From contig JAQBYD010000015.1 in the NCBI GenBank assembly GCA_027623315.1, positions 1 to 63,695 on the forward strand: 63,695 nucleotides of DNA, read 5' to 3'. The translations under genes and the position numbers were made by a program. Numbering within the stretch: the stretch's first letter is position 1; every line of letters begins with the position of its first letter. Source of the stretch: Verrucomicrobiota bacterium (GTDB lineage: Bacteria; Verrucomicrobiota; Kiritimatiellia; CAJWTS01). This document shows positions 43,149 through 52,080 of this stretch, in pieces. The notes beneath the pieces are model-generated. The model ran no database searches. It was not told the DNA's origin and saw only the letters and a list, made by a program, of their open reading frames with translations.

Positions 43149-45059
43149 TCACCCCACCCGCGCGCCGGTCGGAATCTCGCCATCCACGGTCACGAGACGC
43201 AGCGAATCGTCCGTGGATGCCGCCAGCAGCATGCCCTGCGATTCGACCCCACGAATCTTCGCGGGCTTCAGATTGGCGACGATGACAATCGTGCGCCCAA
43301 CCAGCGTCTCAGGCTCGTAGTACGCCGCGATGCCGGCCACGATCTGACGCGACTCACCCGCGACATCCAACTGCAGCCTGAGCAACTTGTCCGTGTCGGG
43401 CACCCGCTCGGCCTCAACGATCCGCGCCGTCTTCAGCTCAATCTTCTGAAAATCTGCAAACTCTGCCTGCATAACTCCTTCGATCTCCTTTTTCTCCGGC
43501 TTTCCCTGTTCGGCCGCGCCGGCCTTCTGCGCCCTGCTGTCGGTGCGCGGAAACAGTCCCGTGATCTTACGCACTTCAGCGCCCGGCTTGAGAACTCCCC
43601 AATGACCCAGCTTCTCGATGTCGGGCTCCCCGGCCGGGAGCCCCAGCACGGAGCGCAACTCCTCCATCTTGCCGGGCATCACCGGGTAGAGCAAGCCGCT
43701 GACAATGCGCAGCACCTCGGCCCCATGGTAGAGCACGGTTCCGAGTAGTTCCTTCTGGTGAGGATCTTTCGCAAGCACCCAGGGCTGGCGTTGTTCGAGA
43801 TATCGGTTGGTTTCGCGGAATGCGGCGGCGATCTGCGCCAGTCCGTCGTCCAAACGCATGCGCTGCACGGCATCCCCCACCCCATTACTGAGCGCGAGCG
43901 CGACCTCCTGTAACTTGGATTCCTCGGCGCCGGTTTCGGCCGGGGTGGGAATCCTGCCATCGAAATGGCTGAGAATAAGTTTGGTCACGCGGCTGAGCAG
44001 GTTGCCGAGGTCGTTGGCCAGATCCGTGTTGTAGCGGCGCGAGAACGTCTCCTCGGTGAAGCTGGCATCCTGGCCGAGCACCATTTCGGCCATCAGAAAA
44101 TAGCGGAACGCATCCACGCCGTACTGGTCGATATACTTCATCGGGTCAACCACGTTTCCGGCGCTCTTACTCATCTTGCTCTGCCCGGACAACCACCATC
44201 CGTGCGCGAAAATCGTTTGCGGCAGCTCCACGCCCATTGCCTTGAGCATGGTGGGCCAGTAGACCGTGTGCGTGGTCAAGATATCCTTCCCAATAAGTTG
44301 GTAAGTCGCGGGCCACCAGGTCGCAAATTGGGCATCGTCGCGACGGTAGCCGATGGCGCTGATATAATTCACCAGTGCATCGAACCAGACGTAAGTTACG
44401 AAGTCCTTGTCGAAGGGGAGTTCGATTCCCCATGCAAGGCGGGTCTTCGGACGGGAGATACAGAGGTCCTGCAGGGGCTGCCGCAGGAATCCAAGGGTCT
44501 CATTGCGGCGGAAATCAGGTTGAATGAAGGTTGGATTGTCCTCGATATACTGGATAAGCCACTCCTGGTAGCTACCCATTCTGAAGAAGTAGTTTCGTTC
44601 CTTGATACGCACGATGTGATCGGGAAGATTGTCCTCGTCGACGTCCTTGTCGGTGACAAACGTCTCGCTCGAGATGTCGTACCATCCTTCGTGTTCCGCG
44701 TCGTAGATCTCGCCACGGTCATAGAGATCCTGCAGGATCTCCTGGACTATGATCTTGTGCCGTTCCTCGGTGGTACGGATGAAATCGTTGTTCGTGATCT
44801 CCAATCTTTCCCAGAGCTCCTGGAAGCGCACCACAGTGCGGTCGGCGTGATCCTGCGCCGGGATTCCCCCGCTTTCCGCAGCCTGCTGCACTTTCTGGCC
44901 ATGCTCGTCGGTCCCGGTCAGAAAGTGGACCGGATCGCCGAGCAGGCGGTGATAACGCGCCAGTACATCCGCCAGGATCGTCGTGTAGGCATGCCCGATG
45001 TGGGGCTTGTCGTTCACGTAGTAGATCGGGGTCGTTATATAGAAAGGGGTGTTCGGCAT
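43149..45059 (-). CDS. metG: Methionyl-tRNA synthetase
   Basis: A 636-residue class I synthetase charging tRNA-Met. ATG 45059 is chosen because PNTPFYITTPIYYVNDKPHIGHAYTT aligns with the family start; the frame is open nine codons more. It has the HIGH-type motif HIGHAY, KMSKSAGNV, and a C-terminal tRNA-binding (EMAP/Trbp111) domain (FQKIELKTARIVEAERV through MLLAAS). The connective-peptide zinc cysteines are absent, so this is the zinc-less type. Followed by priA upstream on the same strand, 184 bases apart. Confidence 0.95.
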   Translation of the reverse strand: MPNTPFYITTPIYYVNDKPHIGHAYTTILADVLARYHRLLGDPVHFLTGTDEHGQKVQQAAESGGIPAQDHADRTVVRFQELWERLEITNNDFIRTTEERHKIIVQEILQDLYDRGEIYDAEHEGWYDISSETFVTDKDVDEDNLPDHIVRIKERNYFFRMGSYQEWLIQYIEDNPTFIQPDFRRNETLGFLRQPLQDLCISRPKTRLAWGIELPFDKDFVTYVWFDALVNYISAIGYRRDDAQFATWWPATYQLIGKDILTTHTVYWPTMLKAMGVELPQTIFAHGWWLSGQSKMSKSAGNVVDPMKYIDQYGVDAFRYFLMAEMVLGQDASFTEETFSRRYNTDLANDLGNLLSRVTKLILSHFDGRIPTPAETGAEESKLQEVALALSNGVGDAVQRMRLDDGLAQIAAAFRETNRYLEQRQPWVLAKDPHQKELLGTVLYHGAEVLRIVSGLLYPVMPGKMEELRSVLGLPAGEPDIEKLGHWGVLKPGAEVRKITGLFPRTDSRAQKAGAAEQGKPEKKEIEGVMQAEFADFQKIELKTARIVEAERVPDTDKLLRLQLDVAGESRQIVAGIAAYYEPETLVGRTIVIVANLKPAKIRGVESQGMLLAASTDDSLRLVTVDGEIPTGARVG

Positions 45060-45084
45060 GGTCGGGGGTCGAGTGGTAAGTGGC

Positions 45085-45110
45085 AAGCTTGCCCCGCCGC
45101 AGGCGGGGTG
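45085..45110. repeat. Dispersed palindromic repeat, copy 1
   Basis: A 26-base unit centred on CCCCGCC-GCA-GGCGGGG. Its exact reverse complement occurs at 49618-49643. It sits between metG and priA; the remaining bases to 45243 show no gene. Confidence 0.65.
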
Positions 45111-45243
45111 GCGAGTGGGTTGTCGTCCATATTCTACAGTCTCTCAGCAATCGTAGTTGTACACGGTACTCCCGACCGACTCAAGGGAATGAACGAAGTG
45201 CTAATACTCACTAATTGCACTGCCACTCATTCTGCCAATCCAC

Positions 45244-47475
45244 CTACAGCAAACTCGTTGCGTCGACGTCGATGGCGTAGGTCACGTCTGAGGGCCATTT
45301 TGTGTTGCCGACGGCGGTCCGCACCGCGTCGACCATTTTTTTGACAGCGCTGGAACGCAGGATAATCTGGAATCGATAGTATCCGCGCGCCTTCTCGATC
45401 GGCGCTGGCGCGGGCCCGGCCATGATGGCGGCCTTCGGGAGGAGCGGCTCGATGGCTTTGGCGAGCGCTTCGGCCAGAAACGATGCTCGCTCGGCCGACC
45501 TGCTTCGCAATGTGACGCAGACCAATCGCGTGAAAGGCGGATAACTGAGCTCTTTGCGAAACTCGATTTCCTGATCGTAGAATCCGGGAAAATCGAGGCG
45601 GCGCGCAGCCTGGATCGCGGGATGGAATGGCGTGTAGGTTTGCACGATGACGAGTCCGGGGATCTCGCCGCGGCCGGCCCTCCCGGCGACCTGGGTCAGG
45701 AGTTGGAAAGTGCGCTCGCCCGCGCGGAAGTCCGGCATGTGAAGCCCCATATCGGCGTAGATCACCCCGATCAGCGTCACGTTCGGGAAATGAAGTCCTT
45801 TCGCAATCATCTGGGTGCCCACGAGAATATCGATGTGGCCGGTCCGAAACTTACCCAGGATCTTCTGGTGTGAGTTTTTGGCGGTCGTCGAATCGGAATC
45901 CATGCGCTGCACACGAGCCTTCGGGAAGAGCTTCCCGACGATCGTCTCCACCCGTTGGGTGCCGATACCGGCCATTCGATAGGCCGAGTCGCCGCACTCC
46001 GGACAGCGCTCGGGAAGTTTTCGGACATCCCCGCACATGTGGCACTTCAGCGTGTCGTCCTGCGTGTGACACGTCATCGAGACGCTGCAGTTACCGCAGC
46101 CGGCGACGTATCCGCATTGCGGACACATGAACGAACTCGCATAACCGCGCCGGTTGAGAAAGAGCATGGTCTGCTCTGCCTTGGCCAGCCGATCGTGAAT
46201 GGCATCGATCAGCCGCTTGGAGAAGGCGCACGGTTTCCCGTCGTTGCGCTGGGCCTCCACCCGCATATCGACGACTTCCATGTGCGGCATCTTCTGGTTA
46301 TCGACACGCGCAGGCAGGATCGCGAGACCGTACTTATCGGACTTCGCGTTGCGATAGGACTCCAGCGCAGGCGTTGCGGATCCGAGCACGACCGCGCACG
46401 GTTCGCGCGCTCCACGCATCACCGCAACATCGCGCGCGTTGTAGCGGGGAGCTTCCTCCTGCTTATAGGACGAATCGTGTTCCTCATCGACCACGATCAA
46501 CTTCAGATTGTGGATCGGCGCAAACACGGCCGACCGCGCGCCGATCGCAATGCACGCCTCTCTATCGTGAATGCGGTGCCACTCATCATGCCGTTCACCC
46601 TCCGAGAGATGACTGTGCAGGACGGCGATACGGTCCCCGAAACGGGCGGCGAATCGCTCCACCGTCTGGGGCGTCAGCGCGATCTCTGGAACCAGAACGA
46701 TCGCGCCCCCATCCTGCGACAGAGCATACTCGATCGCCTGCAGGTAGACTTCTGTCTTGCCACTGCCGGTCACGCCGTGCAGCAGGACCGCAGGCGGCGT
46801 TCCGGTATCCATCGATGTGCGGATCATGTCGAGGGCCTCCTTCTGCGCTCCCATGAGATCGAGCGGCGCCGTGGGCAGGATCTCGCGATCCATCTCGGGA
46901 CGACGCCGTACCGTTCTCGTGCCGGCCTGCACGGCCCCCTTTGTCCGCAGAGCTTGCACCACGGCTGCGGTGGTTCCGGCCTGGCGGCAAAGCTCCTGGA
47001 GGAACATACCGCCGTGCGACTTAAGGATCTCGATCACAGTCGCCTGCTTGGGGGCGCGCTTGCGAAGCGCATCCACAAACGCGTCGGACTGCGCCGCCGG
47101 GTCGAGGGTTACGAACAGTTGTTCTCGAAAGCTGACATCTCGGGCACGCACCGCAGCGGGGAGGACGCAGCGCACGGCCTGTTCGATCGGCGCGCAGTAG
47201 TAGCGGCCAATCCAGCGCGAGAGCTCCAGGAGCGACTCACCGACGAGAGGCTTTTCTCCGACGACAGATTCGATCTCCTTGAGATCGGCGTGCTGCGCGT
47301 GACCGGACAACGCGACGACGAATCCGTCGCGCTTTGAGCGCCCGAAGGGAACCACAACCTGCGACCCTGCGTGCACGGAGTCATTGAGCGAGTCGGGGAT
47401 GCGATACTCGAACTCACGATCCAACGCAATATCCACGACGACGCGTGCGATCGTGTTGGTTTCGATTTGCGGCAT
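45244..47475 (-). CDS. priA: Primosomal protein N' (replication restart helicase PriA)
   Basis: A 743-residue superfamily 2 helicase that reloads the replisome at stalled forks. N-terminal DNA-binding part (about 1-115), Walker A GVTGSGKTE (about 234-242), DEEH box (VVDEEHDSSYKQ), zinc-binding cysteines (CPQCGYVAGCGNCSVS; CHMCGD; CPECGD) and motif V/VI (GTQMIAKGLHFPNVT; QVAGRAGRG). Length is normal. Start ATG 47475. Single gene between metG and the prepilin-type gene. Confidence 0.96.
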   Translation of the reverse strand: MPQIETNTIARVVVDIALDREFEYRIPDSLNDSVHAGSQVVVPFGRSKRDGFVVALSGHAQHADLKEIESVVGEKPLVGESLLELSRWIGRYYCAPIEQAVRCVLPAAVRARDVSFREQLFVTLDPAAQSDAFVDALRKRAPKQATVIEILKSHGGMFLQELCRQAGTTAAVVQALRTKGAVQAGTRTVRRRPEMDREILPTAPLDLMGAQKEALDMIRTSMDTGTPPAVLLHGVTGSGKTEVYLQAIEYALSQDGGAIVLVPEIALTPQTVERFAARFGDRIAVLHSHLSEGERHDEWHRIHDREACIAIGARSAVFAPIHNLKLIVVDEEHDSSYKQEEAPRYNARDVAVMRGAREPCAVVLGSATPALESYRNAKSDKYGLAILPARVDNQKMPHMEVVDMRVEAQRNDGKPCAFSKRLIDAIHDRLAKAEQTMLFLNRRGYASSFMCPQCGYVAGCGNCSVSMTCHTQDDTLKCHMCGDVRKLPERCPECGDSAYRMAGIGTQRVETIVGKLFPKARVQRMDSDSTTAKNSHQKILGKFRTGHIDILVGTQMIAKGLHFPNVTLIGVIYADMGLHMPDFRAGERTFQLLTQVAGRAGRGEIPGLVIVQTYTPFHPAIQAARRLDFPGFYDQEIEFRKELSYPPFTRLVCVTLRSRSAERASFLAEALAKAIEPLLPKAAIMAGPAPAPIEKARGYYRFQIILRSSAVKKMVDAVRTAVGNTKWPSDVTYAIDVDATSLL

Positions 47476-47540
47476 GTGCTCAGCCTAGTCCGCGCTGGAT
47501 GAGGTGTCGAGTCCGGCGGACCCCACCAGGGGAATACAGG

Positions 47541-47578
47541 CAGAAAAAAAACCGGGAGCAGCGAACTGCTCCCGGTTT
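47541..47578 (-). terminator. Strong intrinsic terminator of the prepilin-type gene
   Basis: Read on the minus strand: a perfect 13-bp stem (AAACCGGGAGCAG paired with CTGCTCCCGGTTT) closed by a TTCG tetraloop and followed by a run of T (eight in a row, counting the stem end). It lies 26 bases after the stop at 47604. Confidence 0.9.
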
Positions 47579-47603
47579 CAAATCCGAAGTTACGCGTAGA
47601 ACT

Positions 47604-48290
47604 CTACGGAATAATCATGACGTTGTCGGCGTCATTCTGGTTGAGCTTCGCAGGCAACTGCCTGCTCTTGAGCACGAAACCAGCCCCGCCCTTGTTGACC
47701 ACGACCAGCCCCTTGGTTCCATAGGGCACCGCATTGGTGAGCTGGTACGGCTTGATCGAGTTGTCATTCAGAGCAAGATTATTCTGGATGCCGTCCAGGT
47801 TCCGTGTAAACACAAAGGGCGTCGAGTCCAACGTCGAATCATTCAGGTCGGCCAGAACAACCCACGCATTATTGTTACTCGTGAAGTTGCCGCCTGCGCT
47901 CGTATTAATATTCGAGTTCGCGCTTGCTCCGCTCGGCGTGAGACCTGGCGCGGAAAAATATGCGCAATCCGTTTTGAGGATATCATTCGTGACGAGCCAC
48001 GCCATGTACTCGGTCGACGAACTAAACGCCGGAATGCTCGGGTCCAGCGTGGTCGCATACTTCGGCCAAGGCGGGGTGTCGCCCGTGACTTCGGCGTCAA
48101 TAGCAGCGCCGAAGACTGATTTGTAGATGTTTACGCCGTTGCTCATGGTCTGGATCTGCTTGCCCTTGGTCAGCGCGCCCTGGATAGCCGGAAACAGCAA
48201 TGCCGCCAGAATGGCAATAATTGCGATGACGACGAGCAGTTCGACGAGGGTAAAGGCTTTGCTACGAAGTTGACTGAATATCTTACTCAT
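47604..48290 (-). CDS. Prepilin-type (pseudopilin) secreted protein
   Basis: A 228-residue protein with the type IV/II prepilin signal KAFTLVELLVVIAIIAIL: cleavage by the prepilin peptidase before Phe, Glu at +5 and a hydrophobic helix (about 12-33). The rest is small-residue and Asn/Ser-rich without cysteines (TSAGGNFTSNNNAWVVL). PVC genomes encode many such proteins; some form pseudopili, most are unassigned. It stands alone with its own consensus promoter and strong terminator, so it may be highly expressed. ATG 48290 follows GAAGGAG. Confidence 0.85.
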   Translation of the reverse strand: MSKIFSQLRSKAFTLVELLVVIAIIAILAALLFPAIQGALTKGKQIQTMSNGVNIYKSVFGAAIDAEVTGDTPPWPKYATTLDPSIPAFSSSTEYMAWLVTNDILKTDCAYFSAPGLTPSGASANSNINTSAGGNFTSNNNAWVVLADLNDSTLDSTPFVFTRNLDGIQNNLALNDNSIKPYQLTNAVPYGTKGLVVVNKGGAGFVLKSRQLPAKLNQNDADNVMIIP

Positions 48291-48363
48291 GTTGGGGTAC
48301 TCCTTCTCCGAGTTATACGGGGCTATGCGTGCCAGACGGCGGCACGGTTCGTGCGAATCCCAT

Positions 48364-48393
48364 ATAGTAGGATATCTACCCCGGGATTGTCAA
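48364..48393 (-). promoter_or_regulatory. Consensus sigma-70 promoter of the prepilin-type gene
   Basis: On the minus strand TTGACA (48388-48393) and TACTAT (48364-48369) are 18 bases apart, leaving a leader of about 65 bases before ATG 48290. Best promoter match in the window. Confidence 0.75.
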
Positions 48394-48469
48394 CCCGCTA
48401 AATGTGGGAAAATGTCATATTCGTGATGCTTATGCGCAGTCCTGCTCGCGCATGAAGCCAGTTCGATCC

Positions 48470-49507
48470 TCAGAGGATCAGCATGCAGTCGCCATAGCTA
48501 TAGAAGCGGTAGTCCTCAGCCACGGCAATCTCGTAGGCTTCCTTCATCAACGCATGCCCCGAGAACGCAGACACCAGCATTAATAGCGAAGAACACGGTA
48601 GGTGGAAGTTCGTCAGGAGCGCGTCAACGACGCGGAAGTCGAACGGCGGATGAATGAAGAGTTCGCTTCGCCCGCTGAAGGCCGTCAACGGCTGCGCGGC
48701 ACCCACCAGGGCCGCAGTCTCAAGTGTCCGCACCGTGGTCGTGCCCACGGCGACCACGCGACCCGACGCGCTTCGCGCCTGGTTAACGGCATGCGCAACG
48801 GCTTCGGTCACCTCGCACCGCTCACTCTCCACCTGGTGTTCGTTGATCTCATCCACCTTGACCGGACGAAACGTCCCCCACCCCACGTGCAGCGTCACGC
48901 ACGCGTGATTCACGCCATTTTGGTTCAGAACCTCGAGCAACTCCGGCGTAAAATGCAGGCCGGCGGTCGGAGCGGCCACGGCACCTGGATCACGCGCGTA
49001 GACGGTCTGGTAACGTTCGCGATCTGAGGGCTCATCAGCGCGGTGGATGTACGGCGGCAGCGGAATGTGCCCCCTCACCGCAAGAACGGATTCCAGGGGG
49101 CCATCGCACTCGACGTCGAGTTGAACACTTCCATCATCATTTCGGCCTTTGACCGTTGCGCGAATCCGATCCTCCGCCAGCACAAACGTCGTGCCCACGC
49201 GTGGGGCGCGCGATGCCTTTATCAAGGCCTGCCACTCCCCGGCGGAGTTCCGCTCCAGGAAGAGCAGCTCCACCTTGCCGCCCGAATCCACTTTGTGCCC
49301 GAACACCCGCGCGGGGATCACGCGCGTATCGTTCATCACCAGAAAATCACCGGCATCGAGCAGGTTGGGCAGATCGCTGACATGCGCGTGCTCAATCGTT
49401 TGCCGCGCGCGGTGTACGATCATCATCCGCGCGGCGCTACGCTGAGCACAGGGGTGCTGAGCGATCAGGTGCTCGGGAAGGTCGAAGTCGAAGTCGGAGG
49501 TGTGCAT
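48470..49507 (-). CDS. queA: tRNA preQ1(34) S-adenosylmethionine ribosyltransferase-isomerase
   Basis: A 345-residue enzyme of queuosine synthesis that transfers the ribosyl part of SAM onto preQ1 in tRNA, giving epoxyqueuosine. It starts DFDFDLPEHLIAQHP and contains DFLVMNDTRVIPARVFG, PLPPYIHR, AAPTAGLHF and HVGWGTFRPV, all hallmarks of QueA. Length is normal (about 350). Standalone gene; the next queuosine enzymes are not in the window. Confidence 0.96.
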   Translation of the reverse strand: MHTSDFDFDLPEHLIAQHPCAQRSAARMMIVHRARQTIEHAHVSDLPNLLDAGDFLVMNDTRVIPARVFGHKVDSGGKVELLFLERNSAGEWQALIKASRAPRVGTTFVLAEDRIRATVKGRNDDGSVQLDVECDGPLESVLAVRGHIPLPPYIHRADEPSDRERYQTVYARDPGAVAAPTAGLHFTPELLEVLNQNGVNHACVTLHVGWGTFRPVKVDEINEHQVESERCEVTEAVAHAVNQARSASGRVVAVGTTTVRTLETAALVGAAQPLTAFSGRSELFIHPPFDFRVVDALLTNFHLPCSSLLMLVSAFSGHALMKEAYEIAVAEDYRFYSYGDCMLIL

Positions 49508-49617
49508 GGGGATTAGTTATTAGTAAGTAGTTATCAGTGAGCAGTTGTCAGTTATCAGTGAGTAGTCATCAGTAAGTAGCAAGTAGCGAATAGCAGTCGG
49601 TGTCAGCAGCAACTTCT
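49508..49617. repeat. Low-complexity AGTTATCAGTGAG-type repeat tract
   Basis: About 100 bases built of variants of AGTTATCAGTGAGTAG and AGTAAGTAG, AT-rich compared with the surroundings. Such tracts are frequent intergenic repeats in some bacteria. It leads directly into a dispersed palindrome. Confidence 0.6.
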
Positions 49618-49643
49618 CACCCCGCCTGCGGCGGGGCAAGCTT
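49618..49643. repeat. Dispersed palindromic repeat, copy 2
   Basis: Exact 26-base reverse complement of 45085-45110, again with a CCCCGCC/GGCGGGG core, next to a simple-sequence tract. Confidence 0.65.
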
Positions 49644-49671
49644 CCCACTGGTCGCAGCGAAGCGGAGACGC

Positions 49672-50088
49672 CTACTCCCCGATGATCTTGACCAGGACGC
49701 GCTTCTTGCGTTTCCCGTCGAACTCGCCGTAGAAGATTTGCTCCCACGGGCCGAAATCGAGATCTCCCTCGGTAATGGCCACCACCACCTCGCGCCCCAT
49801 GATCGTGCGTTTCAGATGCGCATCGGCATTGTCTTCGAATCCATTGTGCGCGTACTGCGCATGAGGTTTCTCCGGCGCCAGTTTCTCCAGCCATTTTTCG
49901 TAGTCGGCATGAAGCCCGCCCTCATCATCGTTGATGAACACGCTCGCCGTGATGTGCATCGCGTTCACCAGTACGAGTCCCTCGCGCACACCGCTTTCCC
50001 GCAGACACTCCCGGATCTCCGGGGTGATGTTGATCAACTCCCTGCGCGAGCGCGCATTAAACCATAGCTCTTTTCGATACGACTTCAC
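49672..50088 (-). CDS. YjbQ-family (secondary thiamine-phosphate synthase) protein
   Basis: A 138-residue COG0432/YjbQ protein. Typical stretches are [54 protein letters not shown] and [20 protein letters not shown]. Members can complement thiamine-phosphate synthase mutants, but their normal reaction is unsure. Cytoplasmic, single domain, usual length. It follows the ABC exporter gene by 15 bases and may be cotranscribed. Confidence 0.9.
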   Translation of the reverse strand: MKSYRKELWFNARSRRELINITPEIRECLRESGVREGLVLVNAMHITASVFINDDEGGLHADYEKWLEKLAPEKPHAQYAHNGFEDNADAHLKRTIMGREVVVAITEGDLDFGPWEQIFYGEFDGKRKKRVLVKIIGE

Positions 50089-50103
50089 CGGGTCACGCGC
50101 CTC

Positions 50104-51849
50104 CTACGTCTTGAACTGCAGATCGTACAGCCGCTTGTAGATCCCGCCGGTCGACAGCAACTCCTGGTGCGTGCCATGCTCGGCGAGGCGTCCCTGGTCG
50201 AGCACGAGCACGCGATCGCAGTTGATAATGGTCGAGAGCCGGTGGGCGATCGCGAACACCGTTCTTCCCTGCATGACTTCCGCGAGAGCCTCCTGCACGA
50301 GACGCTCCGACTCGGAGTCCAGCGCACTCGTGGCCTCGTCCAATACGAGGACCGGCGGATCCAGAAGTATTGCGCGTGCGATGGCCAGCCGCTGACGCTG
50401 GCCACCGGACAGACGCATCCCCCGCTCTCCCACCATGGTGTCGTAGCCGTCTTCCATCTCCACGATGAACTCATCGGCATGTGCCCGGCGGGCGGCCTCA
50501 CGAATTCTATCGCGATCGGCGGTCGGGTCCCCGTAGGCAATGTTATTTGCCACGGTATCATTGAATAGAATGGTGTCCTGCGTGACAACACCGTGCTGGC
50601 GCCGCACCGATCCAAGCGTCAGCTCTCGCACGTCACGACCGTTAAAGCGAATACTGCCGTCGGTCGCATCGAAGAACCGAAGCAAGAGACTGACGAGCGT
50701 TGTCTTGCCTGCTCCGGACATGCCAACGACAGCGATTCGTTCGCCGGCCTTCACGGAAAAGTTGATCCCTGACAGGACGGGAACGGCATCATATGCGAAC
50801 GTGACGTTGTCGAACTGAATCGATTCGAGCGTGTCGGTGAAATTCTCCGCATGCGGCCGTTCGGCTACGGATATCTCCGCGTCCAGGAGTTCGAAGATGC
50901 GCTCCGCGGCAGCAGAGCTCTGCTGTATGTAGATATGCATTCTTCCCAGGCGCTTGCACGGATCATATAGAAGCGCCAGGCCCGCAGAGAACACGATAAA
51001 ATCCTGAAACGGCATGGCCGTGCGAAACGCATGGAAAAACGCCGCCACCAGCATCACAATGGCGGTACACTCGACGATCGGTGTCATCATGGCCTGCGCG
51101 CGAACAACGCGCATGATGCGTCCAAAAAAGCGTGAACATTGCTCGCGAAAGCGCGCCCCTTCTCTCTCTTCCATCTGAAACGCCTTCACGATACGCGCGC
51201 CGCCGAGGGTCTCCTGCATGATCTCGACGATATCGGCGAGTCGCTCCTGCCCCTCGCGAGCCGCGCGCCGGACGCGCCGGCCGAGTATGATCGCCGGCAA
51301 CACGAATAGGGGAAACACGAAGAAACTGAGAATGGCAAGCTGCCAGTTCAGGTGAATCATATAGCCCGCGGTTAACACGAGCACGAAAGGCTGCTTAACG
51401 AGATCCACGAGTTGGTTCGACACGGTGTGCTGAACGAGCGTGACGTCACTGACCGTCCGGGATATTGCATCGCTGGATCGATTACCCTCGATGTACGAGA
51501 TCGGCAACTCCAGCAGATGGCCGAAGATCCGCACACGCAGGTCCATCACCGTGCGGTGTCCCACCCACTGCACCAGATATTCGCCAAAGTACGCGCCGAT
51601 AGCCCGGATCGCCGTCACGAGGGGCAGGAGACATGCGAACATGACGACCTGCGTAGATGAGAGTTTCTCGTAATTGATCAGGCCTCGGAGGGCCGCAAGC
51701 GCGCCGATGCTGGATCCGGCAAAAACCAGCCCAAACGCGGCACCCAGGATCAGCCGGCGCAGGTACGGACGCGTATAGCCCAACAGGCGGCGATAGGCCA
51801 CCCACGACTCTCGCCCGCCCGCCAACCGGCTCAGTATGTTTTCCAGCAT
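50104..51849 (-). CDS. ABC exporter, MsbA/multidrug type (fused membrane and ATPase domains)
   Basis: A 581-residue half-transporter that works as a homodimer. ATG 51849 is used since the frame beyond it (to 51921) looks non-conserved; GGGGAC lies before it. Six membrane helices (about 20-320) precede the nucleotide-binding domain with Walker A GMSGAGKTT, signature LSGGQRQRLAIARA, Walker B VLVLDEATSALD and His switch AHRLSTI. Closest in style to MsbA lipid-A flippases; drug or lipid substrates are both possible. Confidence 0.9.
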   Translation of the reverse strand: MLENILSRLAGGRESWVAYRRLLGYTRPYLRRLILGAAFGLVFAGSSIGALAALRGLINYEKLSSTQVVMFACLLPLVTAIRAIGAYFGEYLVQWVGHRTVMDLRVRIFGHLLELPISYIEGNRSSDAISRTVSDVTLVQHTVSNQLVDLVKQPFVLVLTAGYMIHLNWQLAILSFFVFPLFVLPAIILGRRVRRAAREGQERLADIVEIMQETLGGARIVKAFQMEEREGARFREQCSRFFGRIMRVVRAQAMMTPIVECTAIVMLVAAFFHAFRTAMPFQDFIVFSAGLALLYDPCKRLGRMHIYIQQSSAAAERIFELLDAEISVAERPHAENFTDTLESIQFDNVTFAYDAVPVLSGINFSVKAGERIAVVGMSGAGKTTLVSLLLRFFDATDGSIRFNGRDVRELTLGSVRRQHGVVTQDTILFNDTVANNIAYGDPTADRDRIREAARRAHADEFIVEMEDGYDTMVGERGMRLSGGQRQRLAIARAILLDPPVLVLDEATSALDSESERLVQEALAEVMQGRTVFAIAHRLSTIINCDRVLVLDQGRLAEHGTHQELLSTGGIYKRLYDLQFKT

Positions 51850-52080
51850 TGTACGTCCCCGGATCCGCTTCCTGTTTCTGTGGAAGAAGTGGAGTCTGTC
51901 GAACTTTCGGCTCTGCTGCAAGGCGTGAGCGCGGGAGCGCTGCTTCGCTTCGAATCGTCACCGGAATGCCGACTGAGAACAGGATCGTGTAATTCACCGC
52001 AGATACGACTTTTCAATGCAGGGGCGCTCCATTAGGTTGCCCTGATCGCGTTTCAAGAAACCATCCGGAGATTTGACCTC

